Assembly (NCBI GenBank): GCA_024398935.1
Contig: JAKSIH010000003.1
Location: forward strand, 50,126-114,125
Direction: 5' to 3'
DNA: 64,000 nt
Origin: Fibrobacter sp.
GTDB taxonomy: Bacteria; Fibrobacterota; Fibrobacteria; Fibrobacterales; Fibrobacteraceae
The translations under genes were made by a program, and so were the position numbers. Below the pieces are notes generated by a model that did not search any database, had not been told where the DNA came from, and saw only the letters and a list, made by a program, of their open reading frames with translations. Positions 1 through 9,239 of the stretch are shown here, one piece after another (positions within the stretch are counted from its first letter, which is position 1; the number at the start of each line of letters is the position of its first letter).

Positions 1-215
1 AAGACGCCGCCGCACAGGATTACTTCGTGGCAAACGTAGATTCCAGCAGCGTCATGGTGAACGCCAGCACCCGTTTTGCCGACGGCGGCGAATACGGCCT
101 GGGTGCCGAAGTGGGCATTTCCACCGACAAACTCCATGCCCGCGGCCCTATGGGTGTGGAAAGTCTCTGCACTTACAAGTGGGTTCTCCGCGGCGAAGGA
201 CAGGTTCGCGGTTAA
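1..215 (+). CDS. proA: Gamma-glutamyl phosphate reductase, C-terminal end (partial)
   Basis: Only the last 70 or so codons are inside the window; the reading frame is open from base 3 to the TAA at 213-215. The visible peptide has the family's C-terminal signature: [20 protein letters not shown], then [18 protein letters not shown], then a TYKW...GQVR ending. ProA reduces glutamyl-5-phosphate to the semialdehyde with NADPH in proline synthesis, in the cytoplasm. Its catalytic cysteine lies upstream of the window. A rho-independent terminator follows at 260-299, so this gene ends its transcription unit. The family call is firm; the start and the neighbouring gene cannot be seen. Confidence 0.93.
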   Translation, partial: DAAAQDYFVANVDSSSVMVNASTRFADGGEYGLGAEVGISTDKLHARGPMGVESLCTYKWVLRGEGQVRG

Positions 216-242
216 AACCAGCGAAACGAACTTTCTCGCAAT

Positions 243-282
243 TTACCCATAAATCAATCGGATTGCGCAGCCTTATAGGTAA
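243..282. repeat. Inverted motif pair TTACCCATAA / TTATAGGTAA
   Basis: TTACCCATAA (243-252) and TTATAGGTAA (273-282) form an inverted pair with one mismatch. The two arms start exactly 30 bases apart, as in the second pair at 411-450. It overlaps the proA terminator, so it may be an alternative fold of that transcript or a protein-binding site. Confidence 0.5.
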
Positions 283-299
283 ACGCAATCCTTTTTTTT
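260..299 (+). terminator. Rho-independent terminator after proA
   Basis: GGATTGCG (260-267) pairs perfectly with CGCAATCC (284-291) and is followed by a run of T residues to 299. The 16-nt loop contains one copy of the TTATAGGTAA motif described at 243-282. Confidence 0.85.
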
Positions 300-410
300 A
301 TCGGAAAGGCTTTTCTCACGAGCATTTTGCCACATTCTGACACAAATCTATCGTCATTCAGCATGCTCGACAGCTTTTTTCGCCTATTTTATTACACACA
401 AATTAAAATT

Positions 411-450
411 TTACCTATAAACACAATTTATTCTTTCGATTTATAGGTAA
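411..450. repeat. Perfect inverted repeat TTACCTATAAA / TTTATAGGTAA
   Basis: TTACCTATAAA (411-421) and TTTATAGGTAA (440-450) are exact reverse complements of 11 bases separated by 18. The element sits just downstream of the minus-strand FISUMP gene. Read on the minus strand it is a hairpin followed by AATTTTAATTT, which could act as a weak terminator. The 30-base arm spacing equals that of the pair at 243-282. Confidence 0.55.
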
Positions 451-472
451 TTTCCGTAAAAAACACAAAAAA

Positions 473-1588
473 CTAGTCTCCACACATTCTGGTATTTGAA
501 GATTCGTTAATTTCCTCGTTGGAGCCAGACGGGCAAACTACAGAGCCGGACTTGCCGCCACGCTTTATGAGCAGGTTCTTGACGGCGGGCATATCATGAT
601 ACAAATCCACAAGAGAACTTCCATACCAACATTGGTTCATTTCCTCTACATCAATTTTTTCGGCGACCATTTTTATGACATCCACCTTCGCAGACCTTGC
701 CAAGGCGACATCGCAGAATCCCGGCACACCGCCAAAATCAAAAAGAAGCTTGATCATATCCCGATTGTTCTTCAGCATGGCGCGGGTCATCATGGAGAGC
801 TGTTCATCGCTGGGTCCGCTGACATCGATAGAATAGGGGTCTGCCCCGGCAAGCAATAACAGTCGAGCCATTTTCAGATTACCACGGTCAATAGCCATTC
901 CCAGAAAGGAAATTCCTTCGTAATCCATCCCCATGGAAGACATTTCCCTGGGATTTTCCGTAAAGCACCCCTCATTGATGGAGGCACCGCTTTCAAGCAG
1001 GTACGCCACCTTCTTGGTATCGCCAGCGCGAACCGCATTCATCAGAGGAGAAGCACAGGATTTGGTACCAGCGACGCACTTTATGGTATAGGCAGGGCCA
1101 TCTACCATAAGCGAGCGATCGTATTTTTCCTTGCCAGCATCAAACTTGTAGCGATAGATTTTTTTCCCTGCTGCGGTCGATGACCAGAAAAATGCGGACT
1201 CACCTTGATAATGATAAACGCCATCTGCTCGACGGTCTCCCGCCATGGGAATCTTGACCCCCCAATTTTCCATACCATGCCAGTCCCCCTGCGCGGTAAG
1301 GACTGCATTCCATTCCTCATCCGTGGGGAGTCTCCATCCATCCGGGCAAACGCTCATGGCAACTTCCCAGGTGTATAGCCTACCCGTTTCATCGCAGGAC
1401 GCCTTATTGCCATAGCAATAGGAGTGGGGCGAATTGAAATTCAAATTTTCAGCAAGCCAGACCGCACTCCCCATATTCACCTTATGATAGACCTTGCCAT
1501 CCCGCTTATCTTCCATAAGATTTTCATCGGCAAAAGACATGGCAACAACAGACAAGGCTGCTAACAAAAGGATCCTAATCTTGCTCAT
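473..1588 (-). CDS. Secreted FISUMP-domain protein with ankyrin-like repeats
   Basis: 371 residues. The first 20 or so form a signal peptide (MSKIRILLLAALSVVAMSFA), so the protein is exported. Residues about 30-170 are a FISUMP domain: WLAENLNF, a YCYGN...C pair, GRLYTWEVAMSVCPDGWRLP, an EEW motif and an AFFWSST segment, all typical of this Fibrobacter paralogous family. From about residue 175 the sequence switches to ankyrin-like repeats, seen as NAVRAGDTKKVAYLLESGAS and GMAIDRGNLKMARLLLLAGA. Ankyrin repeats imply protein-protein contact outside the cytoplasm. The function of FISUMP domains is not established. The gene is monocistronic and divergent from hisI, with about 110 bases between the two starts. 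The start follows a plausible AGGAAAAACG ribosome site. Confidence 0.85.
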   Translation of the reverse strand: MSKIRILLLAALSVVAMSFADENLMEDKRDGKVYHKVNMGSAVWLAENLNFNSPHSYCYGNKASCDETGRLYTWEVAMSVCPDGWRLPTDEEWNAVLTAQGDWHGMENWGVKIPMAGDRRADGVYHYQGESAFFWSSTAAGKKIYRYKFDAGKEKYDRSLMVDGPAYTIKCVAGTKSCASPLMNAVRAGDTKKVAYLLESGASINEGCFTENPREMSSMGMDYEGISFLGMAIDRGNLKMARLLLLAGADPYSIDVSGPSDEQLSMMTRAMLKNNRDMIKLLFDFGGVPGFCDVALARSAKVDVIKMVAEKIDVEEMNQCWYGSSLVDLYHDMPAVKNLLIKRGGKSGSVVCPSGSNEEINESSNTRMCGD

Positions 1589-1697
1589 CGTTTTTCCTCT
1601 TAAAAAAGGATTTCTTTACCTAAAACAATATAGCAAGAATAAACTAACTCCCATTTATTTTTATCTTTGAAATGAAAAAGAAACCAAAGGAAAAAAG

Positions 1698-2048
1698 ATG
1701 AAGTTTGAAGATATCATGAAAGAAGTGAAGTTCGAAGTGGAAGTGGACGGCGTAAAGCTTGCTCCCGCTATCGTTCAGGATGCAGACAAGGGCGATGTTC
1801 TCATGATGGCTTGGATGAACGAAGAAGCTCTCCGCCGTACACAGGAATGCGGCGAAATGGTATTCTGGAGCCGTAGCCGCAAGGAATACTGGCACAAGGG
1901 TGACACCAGCGGAAATGTCATGACCGTTGTAGAATGGGCAGCCGACTGCGATAGCGACGCATTGCTCTTCAAGGTTCGCATGCAGGGTCCGCAAGTGGCT
2001 TGCCACACCGGTGCCCGCAGCTGCTTCTTTAAGGTTTGCGATAAGTAG
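1698..2048 (+). CDS. hisI: Phosphoribosyl-AMP cyclohydrolase (HisI)
   Basis: 116 residues, the normal length for the stand-alone enzyme without a HisE fusion. It hydrolyses the adenine ring of phosphoribosyl-AMP, the third step of histidine synthesis, in the cytoplasm. Family motifs in order are [31 protein letters not shown], the metal-binding DCDSDALL, and [11 protein letters not shown] with the conserved cysteines and histidine for zinc. The ribosome site AAAGGAAAAAAG directly precedes the ATG. No other his gene is visible, so it is not in a his operon here. It heads the tilS-ftsH-folP-cdaA run, 45 bases before tilS. Confidence 0.97.
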   Translation: MKFEDIMKEVKFEVEVDGVKLAPAIVQDADKGDVLMMAWMNEEALRRTQECGEMVFWSRSRKEYWHKGDTSGNVMTVVEWAADCDSDALLFKVRMQGPQVACHTGARSCFFKVCDK

Positions 2049-2093
2049 GGAACCTGCCCGCAAAACTCTTGAAGAGAACGATTTCTAGCACAG

Positions 2094-3332
2094 ATGATTC
2101 CGCAAGACGCAATTAAAACAGTCATCCAGCAACAAGGCTGGAAGCGATTGCTTCTTGCTGTTTCCGGCGGTCTGGATTCCATCTGCCTCGCCCACTTTTT
2201 TGTAGCCCACAAAGCGGACCTCGGCATTGAATGGCTGGGAATAGCCCATGTGCATCATGGACTGCGAGAAGAAACGGCGGACAGGGATGCAGAATTTGTT
2301 CAAAATTTCGCCATAAAAAACAATGTCCCATTTTTTCTAGAAAAGCTGGATGGCGACCTTCTAAAAGCAAAATGCGGTTCCCTGGAAGAAATCGCCCGGG
2401 AAGCGCGCTACAAAGCCCTACGGAAATTTGCGACCGACAACCTCGCCGACGCCATCCTTACGGCACACCACGGCAATGACCAGGCGGAAACGCTCTATTA
2501 TCGCATCCGTCGCGGCGTAAGCCTTGCTGGTCTCCAGGGAATTCACCCCATCCGGAAGTTTGAATCGGTGAACCTGTTCAGGCCCTTTTTGCAGGTCACC
2601 CGCAAGGACCTCCTGGAGTACACAAAAAGCCAAAACCTAGACTGGAGAGAGGACGAGTCGAACTCAGACGAAAGCTACGCCCGCAATGCCATTCGCCACA
2701 CCCACCTCCCCCATCTTGAAGAAACCGTTCCCGGCGCAGTGCAACAGCTGAACCATATAGCGGAACTAGCCCAACACGCCTACCCAAAAGTTCTTCAAGC
2801 TGCGGAAAAATCCTTTTCAGCGGCTCTTGTCCCCCACTGTCAATGGCCCTTTCAAAAAGAGTTTTCCCCTTACCAGGAAGTACTCGCCCTGAACCTAGAA
2901 AAGCTACCCTTCAGGACCCTTCCGGAAGCCCTTCAGGACGAGGTTTTCCGCCTATGGCTAGACAATCGGGGATTTAGACTTCCCGTAGGAGAAAGACATC
3001 TCTCAAACGCAGGCGAAAACTTCATCCGTTTAAAGGGAATCTTCATCGAAAAATGCCGCGATACGCTCTGGATTTGCAATTTACACTCTGCATCGGGACA
3101 AAACAATTTGTATCTTGTAGACGAACAGAATTTTTCCGAAAAAGCCGAAGGATTGAGATTTCGAAAAGAGGGCGATATCCTATGGCCTAAAGACGAAAAG
3201 ATTTCACCCCGAAAGCTGGAACAGTGGCTCCGCGGAAAAGGCATTCCCCGATGGATGTTCGATAGCCTGCCCCTGAGAGCTTCTGAAAACCGGATTCTTT
3301 TTGTACATGGCCTTCGACTTCAGGAAAGTTAA
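2094..3332 (+). CDS. tilS: tRNA(Ile)-lysidine synthetase (TilS)
   Basis: 412 residues. TilS attaches lysine to C34 of the CAU-anticodon tRNA-Ile, changing both its codon reading and its charging; it is essential in most bacteria. The PP-loop SGGLDS lies at residues 24-29, followed by HVHHGLREE and LTAHHGNDQAETLYYRIRRG, the family's substrate-binding motifs. Residues about 190-240 (EDESNSDESYARNAIRH) continue the N-terminal domain, and the C-terminal third fits the TilS C-terminal domain (GDILWP, RKLEQWLRGKGIPRW). The tilS-ftsH order is common in many phyla. There are 33 bases to ftsH, and co-transcription is likely. Confidence 0.96.
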   Translation: MIPQDAIKTVIQQQGWKRLLLAVSGGLDSICLAHFFVAHKADLGIEWLGIAHVHHGLREETADRDAEFVQNFAIKNNVPFFLEKLDGDLLKAKCGSLEEIAREARYKALRKFATDNLADAILTAHHGNDQAETLYYRIRRGVSLAGLQGIHPIRKFESVNLFRPFLQVTRKDLLEYTKSQNLDWREDESNSDESYARNAIRHTHLPHLEETVPGAVQQLNHIAELAQHAYPKVLQAAEKSFSAALVPHCQWPFQKEFSPYQEVLALNLEKLPFRTLPEALQDEVFRLWLDNRGFRLPVGERHLSNAGENFIRLKGIFIEKCRDTLWICNLHSASGQNNLYLVDEQNFSEKAEGLRFRKEGDILWPKDEKISPRKLEQWLRGKGIPRWMFDSLPLRASENRILFVHGLRLQES

Positions 3333-3365
3333 TTTCAGCGTCATAACGATGTTATAAAGGATAGT

Positions 3366-5501
3366 ATGAGTAAAAACCCGGGAAAACCAAAGCCCCCCTA
3401 TCGCAGTAAGAACTTTATCATTCTGCTGGTGATGATCCTGCTCCTTTTTGTCATGTTCCCCCTGTCCTCCAGAAACAATGCGGATGACATGACCCGAACC
3501 GACTTCCTCGCCATGATGAGCGATTCCACCATGGTGATTACGGAAATGACCCTGCAGAAAACCCGCGACGGTGTAATTATCGAAGGTTCCCGCGGACTTA
3601 CTGCAGAAGAAGCTACCGCAGGCAATAAGGACCAGGGGCTTCTGGCCCGATTCTCCCGCGGTGGAAACGACAGCCCCAATAGCAAGCGATTCAAGAGCCA
3701 CATGCTGGAAGTGACCAACGACCAGATTACCGCCTGGGAAGTTTTTAAGGGTGTCAAGGTCAAGGTCATTCACGAGGAATCCTCCTGGCTGGACACCCTG
3801 GCAGCGTTCCTCCCGGCGATCCTCTTGATCGCATTCTTCTACATCATGATGAGAAACCAGATGGGCGGTGGCAGCAAGAGTCCCTTCGCCTTTGGCAAGA
3901 GCCAGGCCAAGCAGCTAGACCAGAAGAAGAAGACCTTCTTCAAGGATGTGGCCGGTTGCGATGAAGCCAAGCAGGACCTGCAGGAGCTGGTCGAGTTCCT
4001 GAAGGACCCCAAGAAGTTCGACCTTCTGGGCGGTCGTATTCCCAAGGGTGCACTGCTAGTCGGTCCTCCGGGTACAGGTAAGACCTTGCTTGCCCGTGCT
4101 GTGGCGGGCGAAGCCGGTGTCCCCTTCTTTAGCATGAGCGGTTCCGACTTCGTGGAAATGTTCGTGGGTGTAGGCGCCAGCCGTGTCCGTGACCTTTTCG
4201 AGAACGGAAAGAAGAACTCCCCCTGTATCCTGTTCATTGACGAAATTGACGCCGTAGGTCGCCAGCGTGGTGCTGGTCTCGGAGGTGGTCACGACGAACG
4301 CGAGCAGACCTTGAACCAGTTGCTGGTGGAAATGGACGGCTTTACCGCCAACGAAGGCGTGATTCTCATTGCAGCAACCAACCGTCCCGACGTATTGGAC
4401 AAGGCGCTCCTTCGTCCGGGCCGTTTCGACCGCCAGATCGTGGTGGGACTGCCTGACCTGAAGGGCCGTGAAGAAATTCTCCGGGTACACCTGAAGAAGC
4501 GCAAGGTACCCCTGGCTGATGACGTGGATGTTAAGGCAATCGCCAAGGGCACTCCGGGCCTTGCCGGTGCAGACCTGGAAAACCTGGTGAACGAAGCCGC
4601 CCTGATGGCTGCCCGATTCAACAACAAGCTGGTGACCATGCTGGACTTCGAGGAAGCCCGGGACAAGCTCTCCATGGGCGCAGAACGCCGTACCTTGCTC
4701 ATGACCGACGAGGAAAAGCGTCATACCGCCTACCACGAAGCAGGCCACGCCCTCATGACCCTATTGTGCAAGCATTCCGATCCGCTGCACAAGATTACCA
4801 TCATTCCCCGCGGTCGCGCCCTAGGTGTCACCATGAGCCTACCGGAGCGGGACCAGGTTTCCTACAGCCGCGAATACGCCGAAGAACGCATCATGATTAT
4901 GATGTCCGGACGTCTGGCAGAACTGTTGACTTTCAACCACCAGAGTACAGGCGCCAGCAACGACATCATGCGAGCCACCGAACTTGCCCGCAAGATGGTT
5001 ACGGAATGGGGCTTCGACAACGAAATCGGACCGGTATGTTACGCCCGTACCGATGGAGAAGTGTTCCTGGGCCGTGAAATCAGCAAGCCCAAGGAAATGT
5101 CCGAAATGATGGCAGAAAAGATCGACAACGCCGTCAACGGGCTGATCAAGAGTTTGGACAAGCGCGCCAAGGACCTGCTGGAAGAAAATTCCGAACAGCT
5201 GAAGACCCTGGCCGAAGCACTCTTCGAATTCGAGGTTCTGGACCGCGAAGAAATTGACCGGGTCATGGCCGGCGAAAAACTTACAGGAACAAAGAAGAGC
5301 CGCCAGTACAAGGCTATGGAAGAAATGGCCGCGAAGAAGAAGGAGGATGACGTTCCTCCTCCCGATCCGGGCATGCAGCCCCCCGTAGCCCCCGTCAGTG
5401 ACGCCCCCGTATCCGAAGTGAAGCCTGCTTCCGCCGAAGGAACGGAACCCGCTACGGAAAACTGCGAGCTCCCTCCCGAAGATCCAAAGAACCCGTCTTA
5501 A
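3366..5501 (+). CDS. ftsH: ATP-dependent zinc metalloprotease FtsH
   Basis: 711 residues. FtsH is a membrane-anchored hexamer that extracts and degrades membrane and regulatory proteins. The first membrane helix is at about residues 16-33 and the second at about 145-162, with an extracytoplasmic domain between them. The AAA module has Walker A GPPGTGKT at about 233-240, Walker [16 protein letters not shown], and the second region of homology [19 protein letters not shown]. The zinc site HEAGH is at about 457-461, with the third ligand expected in the later [14 protein letters not shown] segment. The last 50 or so residues are a Pro/Glu-rich tail of low complexity (DDVPPPDPG onward), longer than in E. 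coli. The gene lies 15 bases before folP. Confidence 0.97.
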   Translation: MSKNPGKPKPPYRSKNFIILLVMILLLFVMFPLSSRNNADDMTRTDFLAMMSDSTMVITEMTLQKTRDGVIIEGSRGLTAEEATAGNKDQGLLARFSRGGNDSPNSKRFKSHMLEVTNDQITAWEVFKGVKVKVIHEESSWLDTLAAFLPAILLIAFFYIMMRNQMGGGSKSPFAFGKSQAKQLDQKKKTFFKDVAGCDEAKQDLQELVEFLKDPKKFDLLGGRIPKGALLVGPPGTGKTLLARAVAGEAGVPFFSMSGSDFVEMFVGVGASRVRDLFENGKKNSPCILFIDEIDAVGRQRGAGLGGGHDEREQTLNQLLVEMDGFTANEGVILIAATNRPDVLDKALLRPGRFDRQIVVGLPDLKGREEILRVHLKKRKVPLADDVDVKAIAKGTPGLAGADLENLVNEAALMAARFNNKLVTMLDFEEARDKLSMGAERRTLLMTDEEKRHTAYHEAGHALMTLLCKHSDPLHKITIIPRGRALGVTMSLPERDQVSYSREYAEERIMIMMSGRLAELLTFNHQSTGASNDIMRATELARKMVTEWGFDNEIGPVCYARTDGEVFLGREISKPKEMSEMMAEKIDNAVNGLIKSLDKRAKDLLEENSEQLKTLAEALFEFEVLDREEIDRVMAGEKLTGTKKSRQYKAMEEMAAKKKEDDVPPPDPGMQPPVAPVSDAPVSEVKPASAEGTEPATENCELPPEDPKNPS

Positions 5502-5516
5502 TTTTTAGGCATCGCC

Positions 5517-6401
5517 ATGTTGAACCAGCTGCTTAGCCAATCAAGGGCTCTTCCCTGGAAAATCGGAAACGATGTTCTGAGCTGTACCCCGACGCCCCTG
5601 ATCATGGGCATTGTGAATGTAACTCCGGACAGTTTCTTTGATGGCGGAACCCACAATACCCTGGAAGCCGCCTTTGACCATTCCAGAAAGCTCATCGAGG
5701 AAGGGGCAATCATCATCGACATCGGCGGAGAAAGCAGCCGTCCGGGAAGCACACCCGTTTCCGTTCAGGAAGAACTGGACCGAGTCTGCCCCCTAGTCGA
5801 AAGGCTCTCGCCCTTTACCCAGGAGATGGGGTTCTACATTTCCGTGGATACGGTTAAGTCCAAGGTTGCCGCGGAATCCATGAGACTGGGCGCCCACATC
5901 ATCAACGATATCAGCGCGCTGACCATGGACCCCCTCATGGCACAGACTGTAGCCACCACCGGCGCATCGGTGGTGCTGAACCATATCCGAGGAAACTTCG
6001 GCACCATGCAGCAGGACTTCAAGCCCTACGAAAACGTGGTGAGGGAAGTCCACGACGAACTGATGGACCAGGTTCTAAAATTGCTGGCCCTGGATGTGGA
6101 CCCGCAAAAAATCTGCATCGATCCGGGAATCGGCTTTGGCAAGACCGTCCAGGACAACATTGACCTGATGAAATCCACGGAAGATTTCCTCACGGAAGGC
6201 TACCCCATCCTGATTGGAAGCTCCCGCAAGTCCTACATCGGAAAGATGAAAGGGCTGGAAAACAGCGACAGGCTGATACCTACGGTTACCGCAGGCATTG
6301 TAGCGGCCCTTGGCGGGGCAAGCTGCATCCGCGTTCACGATGTAAAGGAAGCAAAGGAATCCATGCTTTATCTGGAGGCTTTGAGCCGTGGTTCTGTTTA
6401 A
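5517..6401 (+). CDS. folP: Dihydropteroate synthase (FolP)
   Basis: 294 residues, normal length. It condenses p-aminobenzoate with dihydropterin pyrophosphate in folate synthesis and is the sulfonamide target. Signatures are IMGIVNVTPDSFFDGG near residue 30, IIDIGGESSRPGS, ISVDTVKSKVAAESM, IINDISALT, ICIDPGIGFGKTVQDN, and LIGSSRKSYIGK. These are the pterin- and PABA-binding loops. It overlaps the next gene (cdaA) by 14 bases, so the two are translationally linked. The ftsH-folP-cdaA order is widely conserved. Confidence 0.97.
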   Translation: MLNQLLSQSRALPWKIGNDVLSCTPTPLIMGIVNVTPDSFFDGGTHNTLEAAFDHSRKLIEEGAIIIDIGGESSRPGSTPVSVQEELDRVCPLVERLSPFTQEMGFYISVDTVKSKVAAESMRLGAHIINDISALTMDPLMAQTVATTGASVVLNHIRGNFGTMQQDFKPYENVVREVHDELMDQVLKLLALDVDPQKICIDPGIGFGKTVQDNIDLMKSTEDFLTEGYPILIGSSRKSYIGKMKGLENSDRLIPTVTAGIVAALGGASCIRVHDVKEAKESMLYLEALSRGSV

Positions 6402-7227
6402 ACTTTTCGACATTATCGATGTTCGTATGGCAGACATCCTGGATGTTCTGCTTGTATCGATCATCATCTACTACATTTTCTCCCTTTTCCGCGGGACCCG
6501 TGCAGCACAGATGCTGTTCGGCGGTCTATTGCTGATCCTTGTCTGGATGATAGCCCAGTGGTGGGAACTTCACACCATCGCCTGGATTATCAGCAACCTG
6601 GCAACGCTAGGAATTATCGCCATCGTGATCCTGTTCCAGCCGGAAATCAGAAGTGCCCTGACTCGAATCGGACAGGCGGCAAGCAAGCTGAACCTAAAAG
6701 ACATCTTCTTTCACTCCAGCGGTCTGGACGAGGTCACCAAGACCATCACCACTGCCGTGCAGGATCTCGCAAAGACAAAGACCGGTGCACTGATTGTTCT
6801 CGAAAAGCGAGTGGGCCTGAGAAACTACGCAGACACCGGAGAAATCCTGAGTGCAAAAATCAGTTCCAGGCTGCTACGCGCCCTGTTCTTCCCCAATTCG
6901 GCGCTTCATGACGGTGCAGTCATCCTCAACAGCAAGCAAATCGTTGCAGCGGGCTGTATCCTCCCCATGCCTACAGGAAACGCGGAAAAGGAAGCCGGAT
7001 ACGGCATGCGTCACCGCGCCGCAAAGGCCCTGGCCTCGGAATGCGACGCCCTGGTCATTGTCGTTTCCGAAGAAACCGGTTTCATCTCGATCGCATATCG
7101 CAACACTCTGAGAAGGAATTTGAGCATACAGGAACTGAAGCTTGAAATCATCCGCCACTGGGGTGAACTGTTTAACGATGTACGAGAAAAGCCGAAGCAG
7201 GAAATTGCAACGGAAAGTGCAGACTAG
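6388..7227 (+). CDS. cdaA: Membrane diadenylate cyclase CdaA (c-di-AMP synthase)
   Basis: 279 residues from a GTG start inside the end of folP. An internal ATG at 6427 is an alternative start that would keep the whole membrane region. Three N-terminal membrane helices (to about residue 85) precede the DAC domain. Its two catalytic motifs are visible: LHDGAVIL, with D-G-A at about 175-177, and RHR at about 208-210. CdaA joins two ATP molecules into cyclic di-AMP, which in known bacteria controls potassium and osmolyte transport and wall homeostasis. The usual partners cdaR and glmM are not adjacent; a SUMF1-type membrane protein follows instead. No c-di-AMP hydrolase of the GdpP type is in the window. 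Confidence 0.93.
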   Translation: MVLFKLFDIIDVRMADILDVLLVSIIIYYIFSLFRGTRAAQMLFGGLLLILVWMIAQWWELHTIAWIISNLATLGIIAIVILFQPEIRSALTRIGQAASKLNLKDIFFHSSGLDEVTKTITTAVQDLAKTKTGALIVLEKRVGLRNYADTGEILSAKISSRLLRALFFPNSALHDGAVILNSKQIVAAGCILPMPTGNAEKEAGYGMRHRAAKALASECDALVIVVSEETGFISIAYRNTLRRNLSIQELKLEIIRHWGELFNDVREKPKQEIATESAD

Positions 7228-7257
7228 GAACCTTTTTGAACTATAGAGATATCGCTT

Positions 7258-8574
7258 ATGGAACCGGAAAAAAATACGGAACAGCAGACCGAAGAAGACA
7301 AGAAGCAAAAGCGCAATCGTAGAAACAAGATCATCCTTATCTTGATGTTCTTTATGCTAATCGCCCTTTTCCTCGTTCAGTGCCAGCTAGACAAGATCAA
7401 GCAGGAAGAGCTACGCAAGCAGCAGGAAACAGAACAGGAGATTGCAAGAAAGCATACCCTGGACAGTCTCAATCAGGCAGAAAAACGGCGCGCCGATAGC
7501 CTTCGGGCCCTGGACAGCCTTGCCATAATCAATTCGGCAGACAGCCTCCGCAAGGCAGACAGCCTCGCACGCATTGCGGACAGCATTCGTGTCGCAGACA
7601 GCATCGCCGCCATGAAGCCAAACATCAACCGGGATAGCCTCCGCAAGGCTCGTGACAGCGTGAAACGCGTTCAGGACAGCGTAAAGCATGTCCGCGACAG
7701 CATCGCTACCGCTGAAAAGGTCCGCCAGGATTCCATCGAAAAGGCGAACAAGGCCATCGCCGACAGCATCGCCGCTGCAGAAAAGGCAAAGGCCGCGGAA
7801 GACGAAAAGAAGCGCCTCCAGGATAGTATCCGAAACTCGGACAAGGTCCCGCCTGTAGCAGAAATCGCACCTCCTGCAGGCCGCTACTACGAGCCCATCA
7901 AGCTGAAGGTCAAGTGTGACGAAATCAAGTGCAAGACCTTCCTTTCCATCGGAGACACTCTAAATCCCGTGGACGCCAGTAAGGCCGTTCAGTACAACAA
8001 GACCGGCTCCGTATTCTTCTACGCCGAAGACTCCCTGGGAAACCGCACCCCCTGGGAAGAAGCCAAGTACGATATGGCCAGCGACAATGTTTGCGGCAAG
8101 AACTCCTACCCCGTTCCCGTTAACGGCAAGACCGTCTGTGTGGACGCCTACGAATATCCCAACAAGGCCGACGAAAAGCCCAAGGACATGGTCTCCCAGG
8201 CAGAAGCCGCAAACCTCTGCCAGCAGGAAGGCAAGCACCTCTGCAGCATTACGGAATGGCAGGCAGCCTGCCGTGGCAAGGACAACCTAAAGTATTCTTA
8301 CGGCGACAGCTACAAGCAGAACAAGTGCAACACCAACACCACGGCAGCCCAGCGTTCCGGCAGAAAGGTTCAGTGCCGCAGCTGGTGGGGCATGAACGAC
8401 ATGAACGGAAACCTCTGGGAATGGACTTCCACCACCAGCAAGGAACACCCGGACAAGTACCTGGTTGCAGGCGGCGCCTGGAACACAAACAACGGAAGCA
8501 AGTGCACCGAAAGCAAGTTCAGCTTCTACCCCCAGAACCAGTATCCCAGCGTAGGCTTCCGCTGCTGCAAGTAA
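7258..8574 (+). CDS. Membrane-anchored protein with coiled coil and C-terminal SUMF1/FGE-sulfatase domain
   Basis: 438 residues. A charged cytoplasmic start is followed by one membrane helix (about 23-42, IILILMFFMLIALFLVQC). A long charged segment of about 150 residues comes next, dominated by repeated ADSLxxxDS units (DSLRKADSLARIADSIR), probably a helical stalk. Residues about 200-275 resemble a CHB_HEX-type beta domain (PPAGRYYEPIKLKVKC). The C-terminus is a SUMF1/formylglycine-generating-enzyme fold: GKHLCSITEWQAACRG, NDMNGNLWEWT, VAGGAW and VGFRCCK. In non-catalytic members this fold binds ligands. The domain is probably periplasmic. It is the last gene of the run, 30 bases after cdaA, and ends at a terminator. 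Confidence 0.85.
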   Translation: MEPEKNTEQQTEEDKKQKRNRRNKIILILMFFMLIALFLVQCQLDKIKQEELRKQQETEQEIARKHTLDSLNQAEKRRADSLRALDSLAIINSADSLRKADSLARIADSIRVADSIAAMKPNINRDSLRKARDSVKRVQDSVKHVRDSIATAEKVRQDSIEKANKAIADSIAAAEKAKAAEDEKKRLQDSIRNSDKVPPVAEIAPPAGRYYEPIKLKVKCDEIKCKTFLSIGDTLNPVDASKAVQYNKTGSVFFYAEDSLGNRTPWEEAKYDMASDNVCGKNSYPVPVNGKTVCVDAYEYPNKADEKPKDMVSQAEAANLCQQEGKHLCSITEWQAACRGKDNLKYSYGDSYKQNKCNTNTTAAQRSGRKVQCRSWWGMNDMNGNLWEWTSTTSKEHPDKYLVAGGAWNTNNGSKCTESKFSFYPQNQYPSVGFRCCK

Positions 8575-8597
8575 CTGCGACGAGGTCTAGACAATTC

Positions 8598-8629
8598 AAA
8601 AAGGCTGATGATATCAGCCTTTTTCTTTT
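8598..8629. terminator. Bidirectional rho-independent terminator
   Basis: AAAAAGGCTGAT (8598-8609) pairs perfectly with ATCAGCCTTTTT (8613-8624) around a 3-base loop. There is a T run on the plus side and, because of the leading A run, one on the minus side. It lies between the convergent SUMF1 and DD-peptidase-like genes and can serve both. Confidence 0.85.
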
Positions 8630-8633
8630 TATG

Positions 8634-9188
8634 CTAGTCTTCTATCTCACTGTCTTTTAGTTCAACATGCAGATGTTCCGCCTCCCCCTTTTCCCAGAGG
8701 ACTGTACAGCGGCTACCAATCCTGGACTTGACCAGTTCCACCAGCTTTTTCCGCTGTTCCAGTGAAATGTCCTTAATGCGAAAGTCAAAGGCGGCGTTCC
8801 TATAATGCTTGGAATTGCGGACATGCCCCGGAAAATCGTTTCCGCTGGTAATAACCGGAGTATAGTCGTCCCCCACCACCACATGAAAACTGTTGACAAT
8901 TTCGAGGCCGAGGGTATCCATCAGCGGGGATAACCCCTCCAGATAGACACCCTGCTTCTGTCGGGTTCGCTTCAGTAGCAGACGGTGTACTTCCCGGTCG
9001 TTGAACGGTCTTACATTCAAATGCCGGATATAGTCCTCGGCAGACCAGGTTTCCTCCACGACGGGAGGTTCATATCTAGGAACGGGCTGTTTATTCGATT
9101 CAATCAAGTCATGGACAAACCAGATAACCAAAATTCCGAAAATCGGAAATATCCAGAAAATGTACCTGAGTAAATACTTGATAATCAT
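8634..9188 (-). CDS. Membrane-anchored DD-peptidase-fold (M15/VanY-like) protein
   Basis: 184 residues from the ATG at 9188; a TTG three codons upstream is also open. One N-terminal membrane helix (YIFWIFPIFGILVIWFV) anchors it, with the rest outside. The C-terminal half has the zinc-ligand pattern of the LAS/hedgehog DD-peptidase fold: KHYRNAAFDFRI (His-x6-Asp) followed about 50 residues later by EHLHVEL. This suggests a peptidoglycan peptidase of the M15 type acting in the periplasm. It is smaller than VanY and lacks other domains. The substrate cannot be told from the sequence. It is divergent from the lipoprotein at 9240. Confidence 0.75.
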   Translation of the reverse strand: MIIKYLLRYIFWIFPIFGILVIWFVHDLIESNKQPVPRYEPPVVEETWSAEDYIRHLNVRPFNDREVHRLLLKRTRQKQGVYLEGLSPLMDTLGLEIVNSFHVVVGDDYTPVITSGNDFPGHVRNSKHYRNAAFDFRIKDISLEQRKKLVELVKSRIGSRCTVLWEKGEAEHLHVELKDSEIED

Positions 9189-9239
9189 TTTACACAAAAG
9201 CCCTACTTTTTCCGCTCCAAAAAATACTATTTTATAGAC

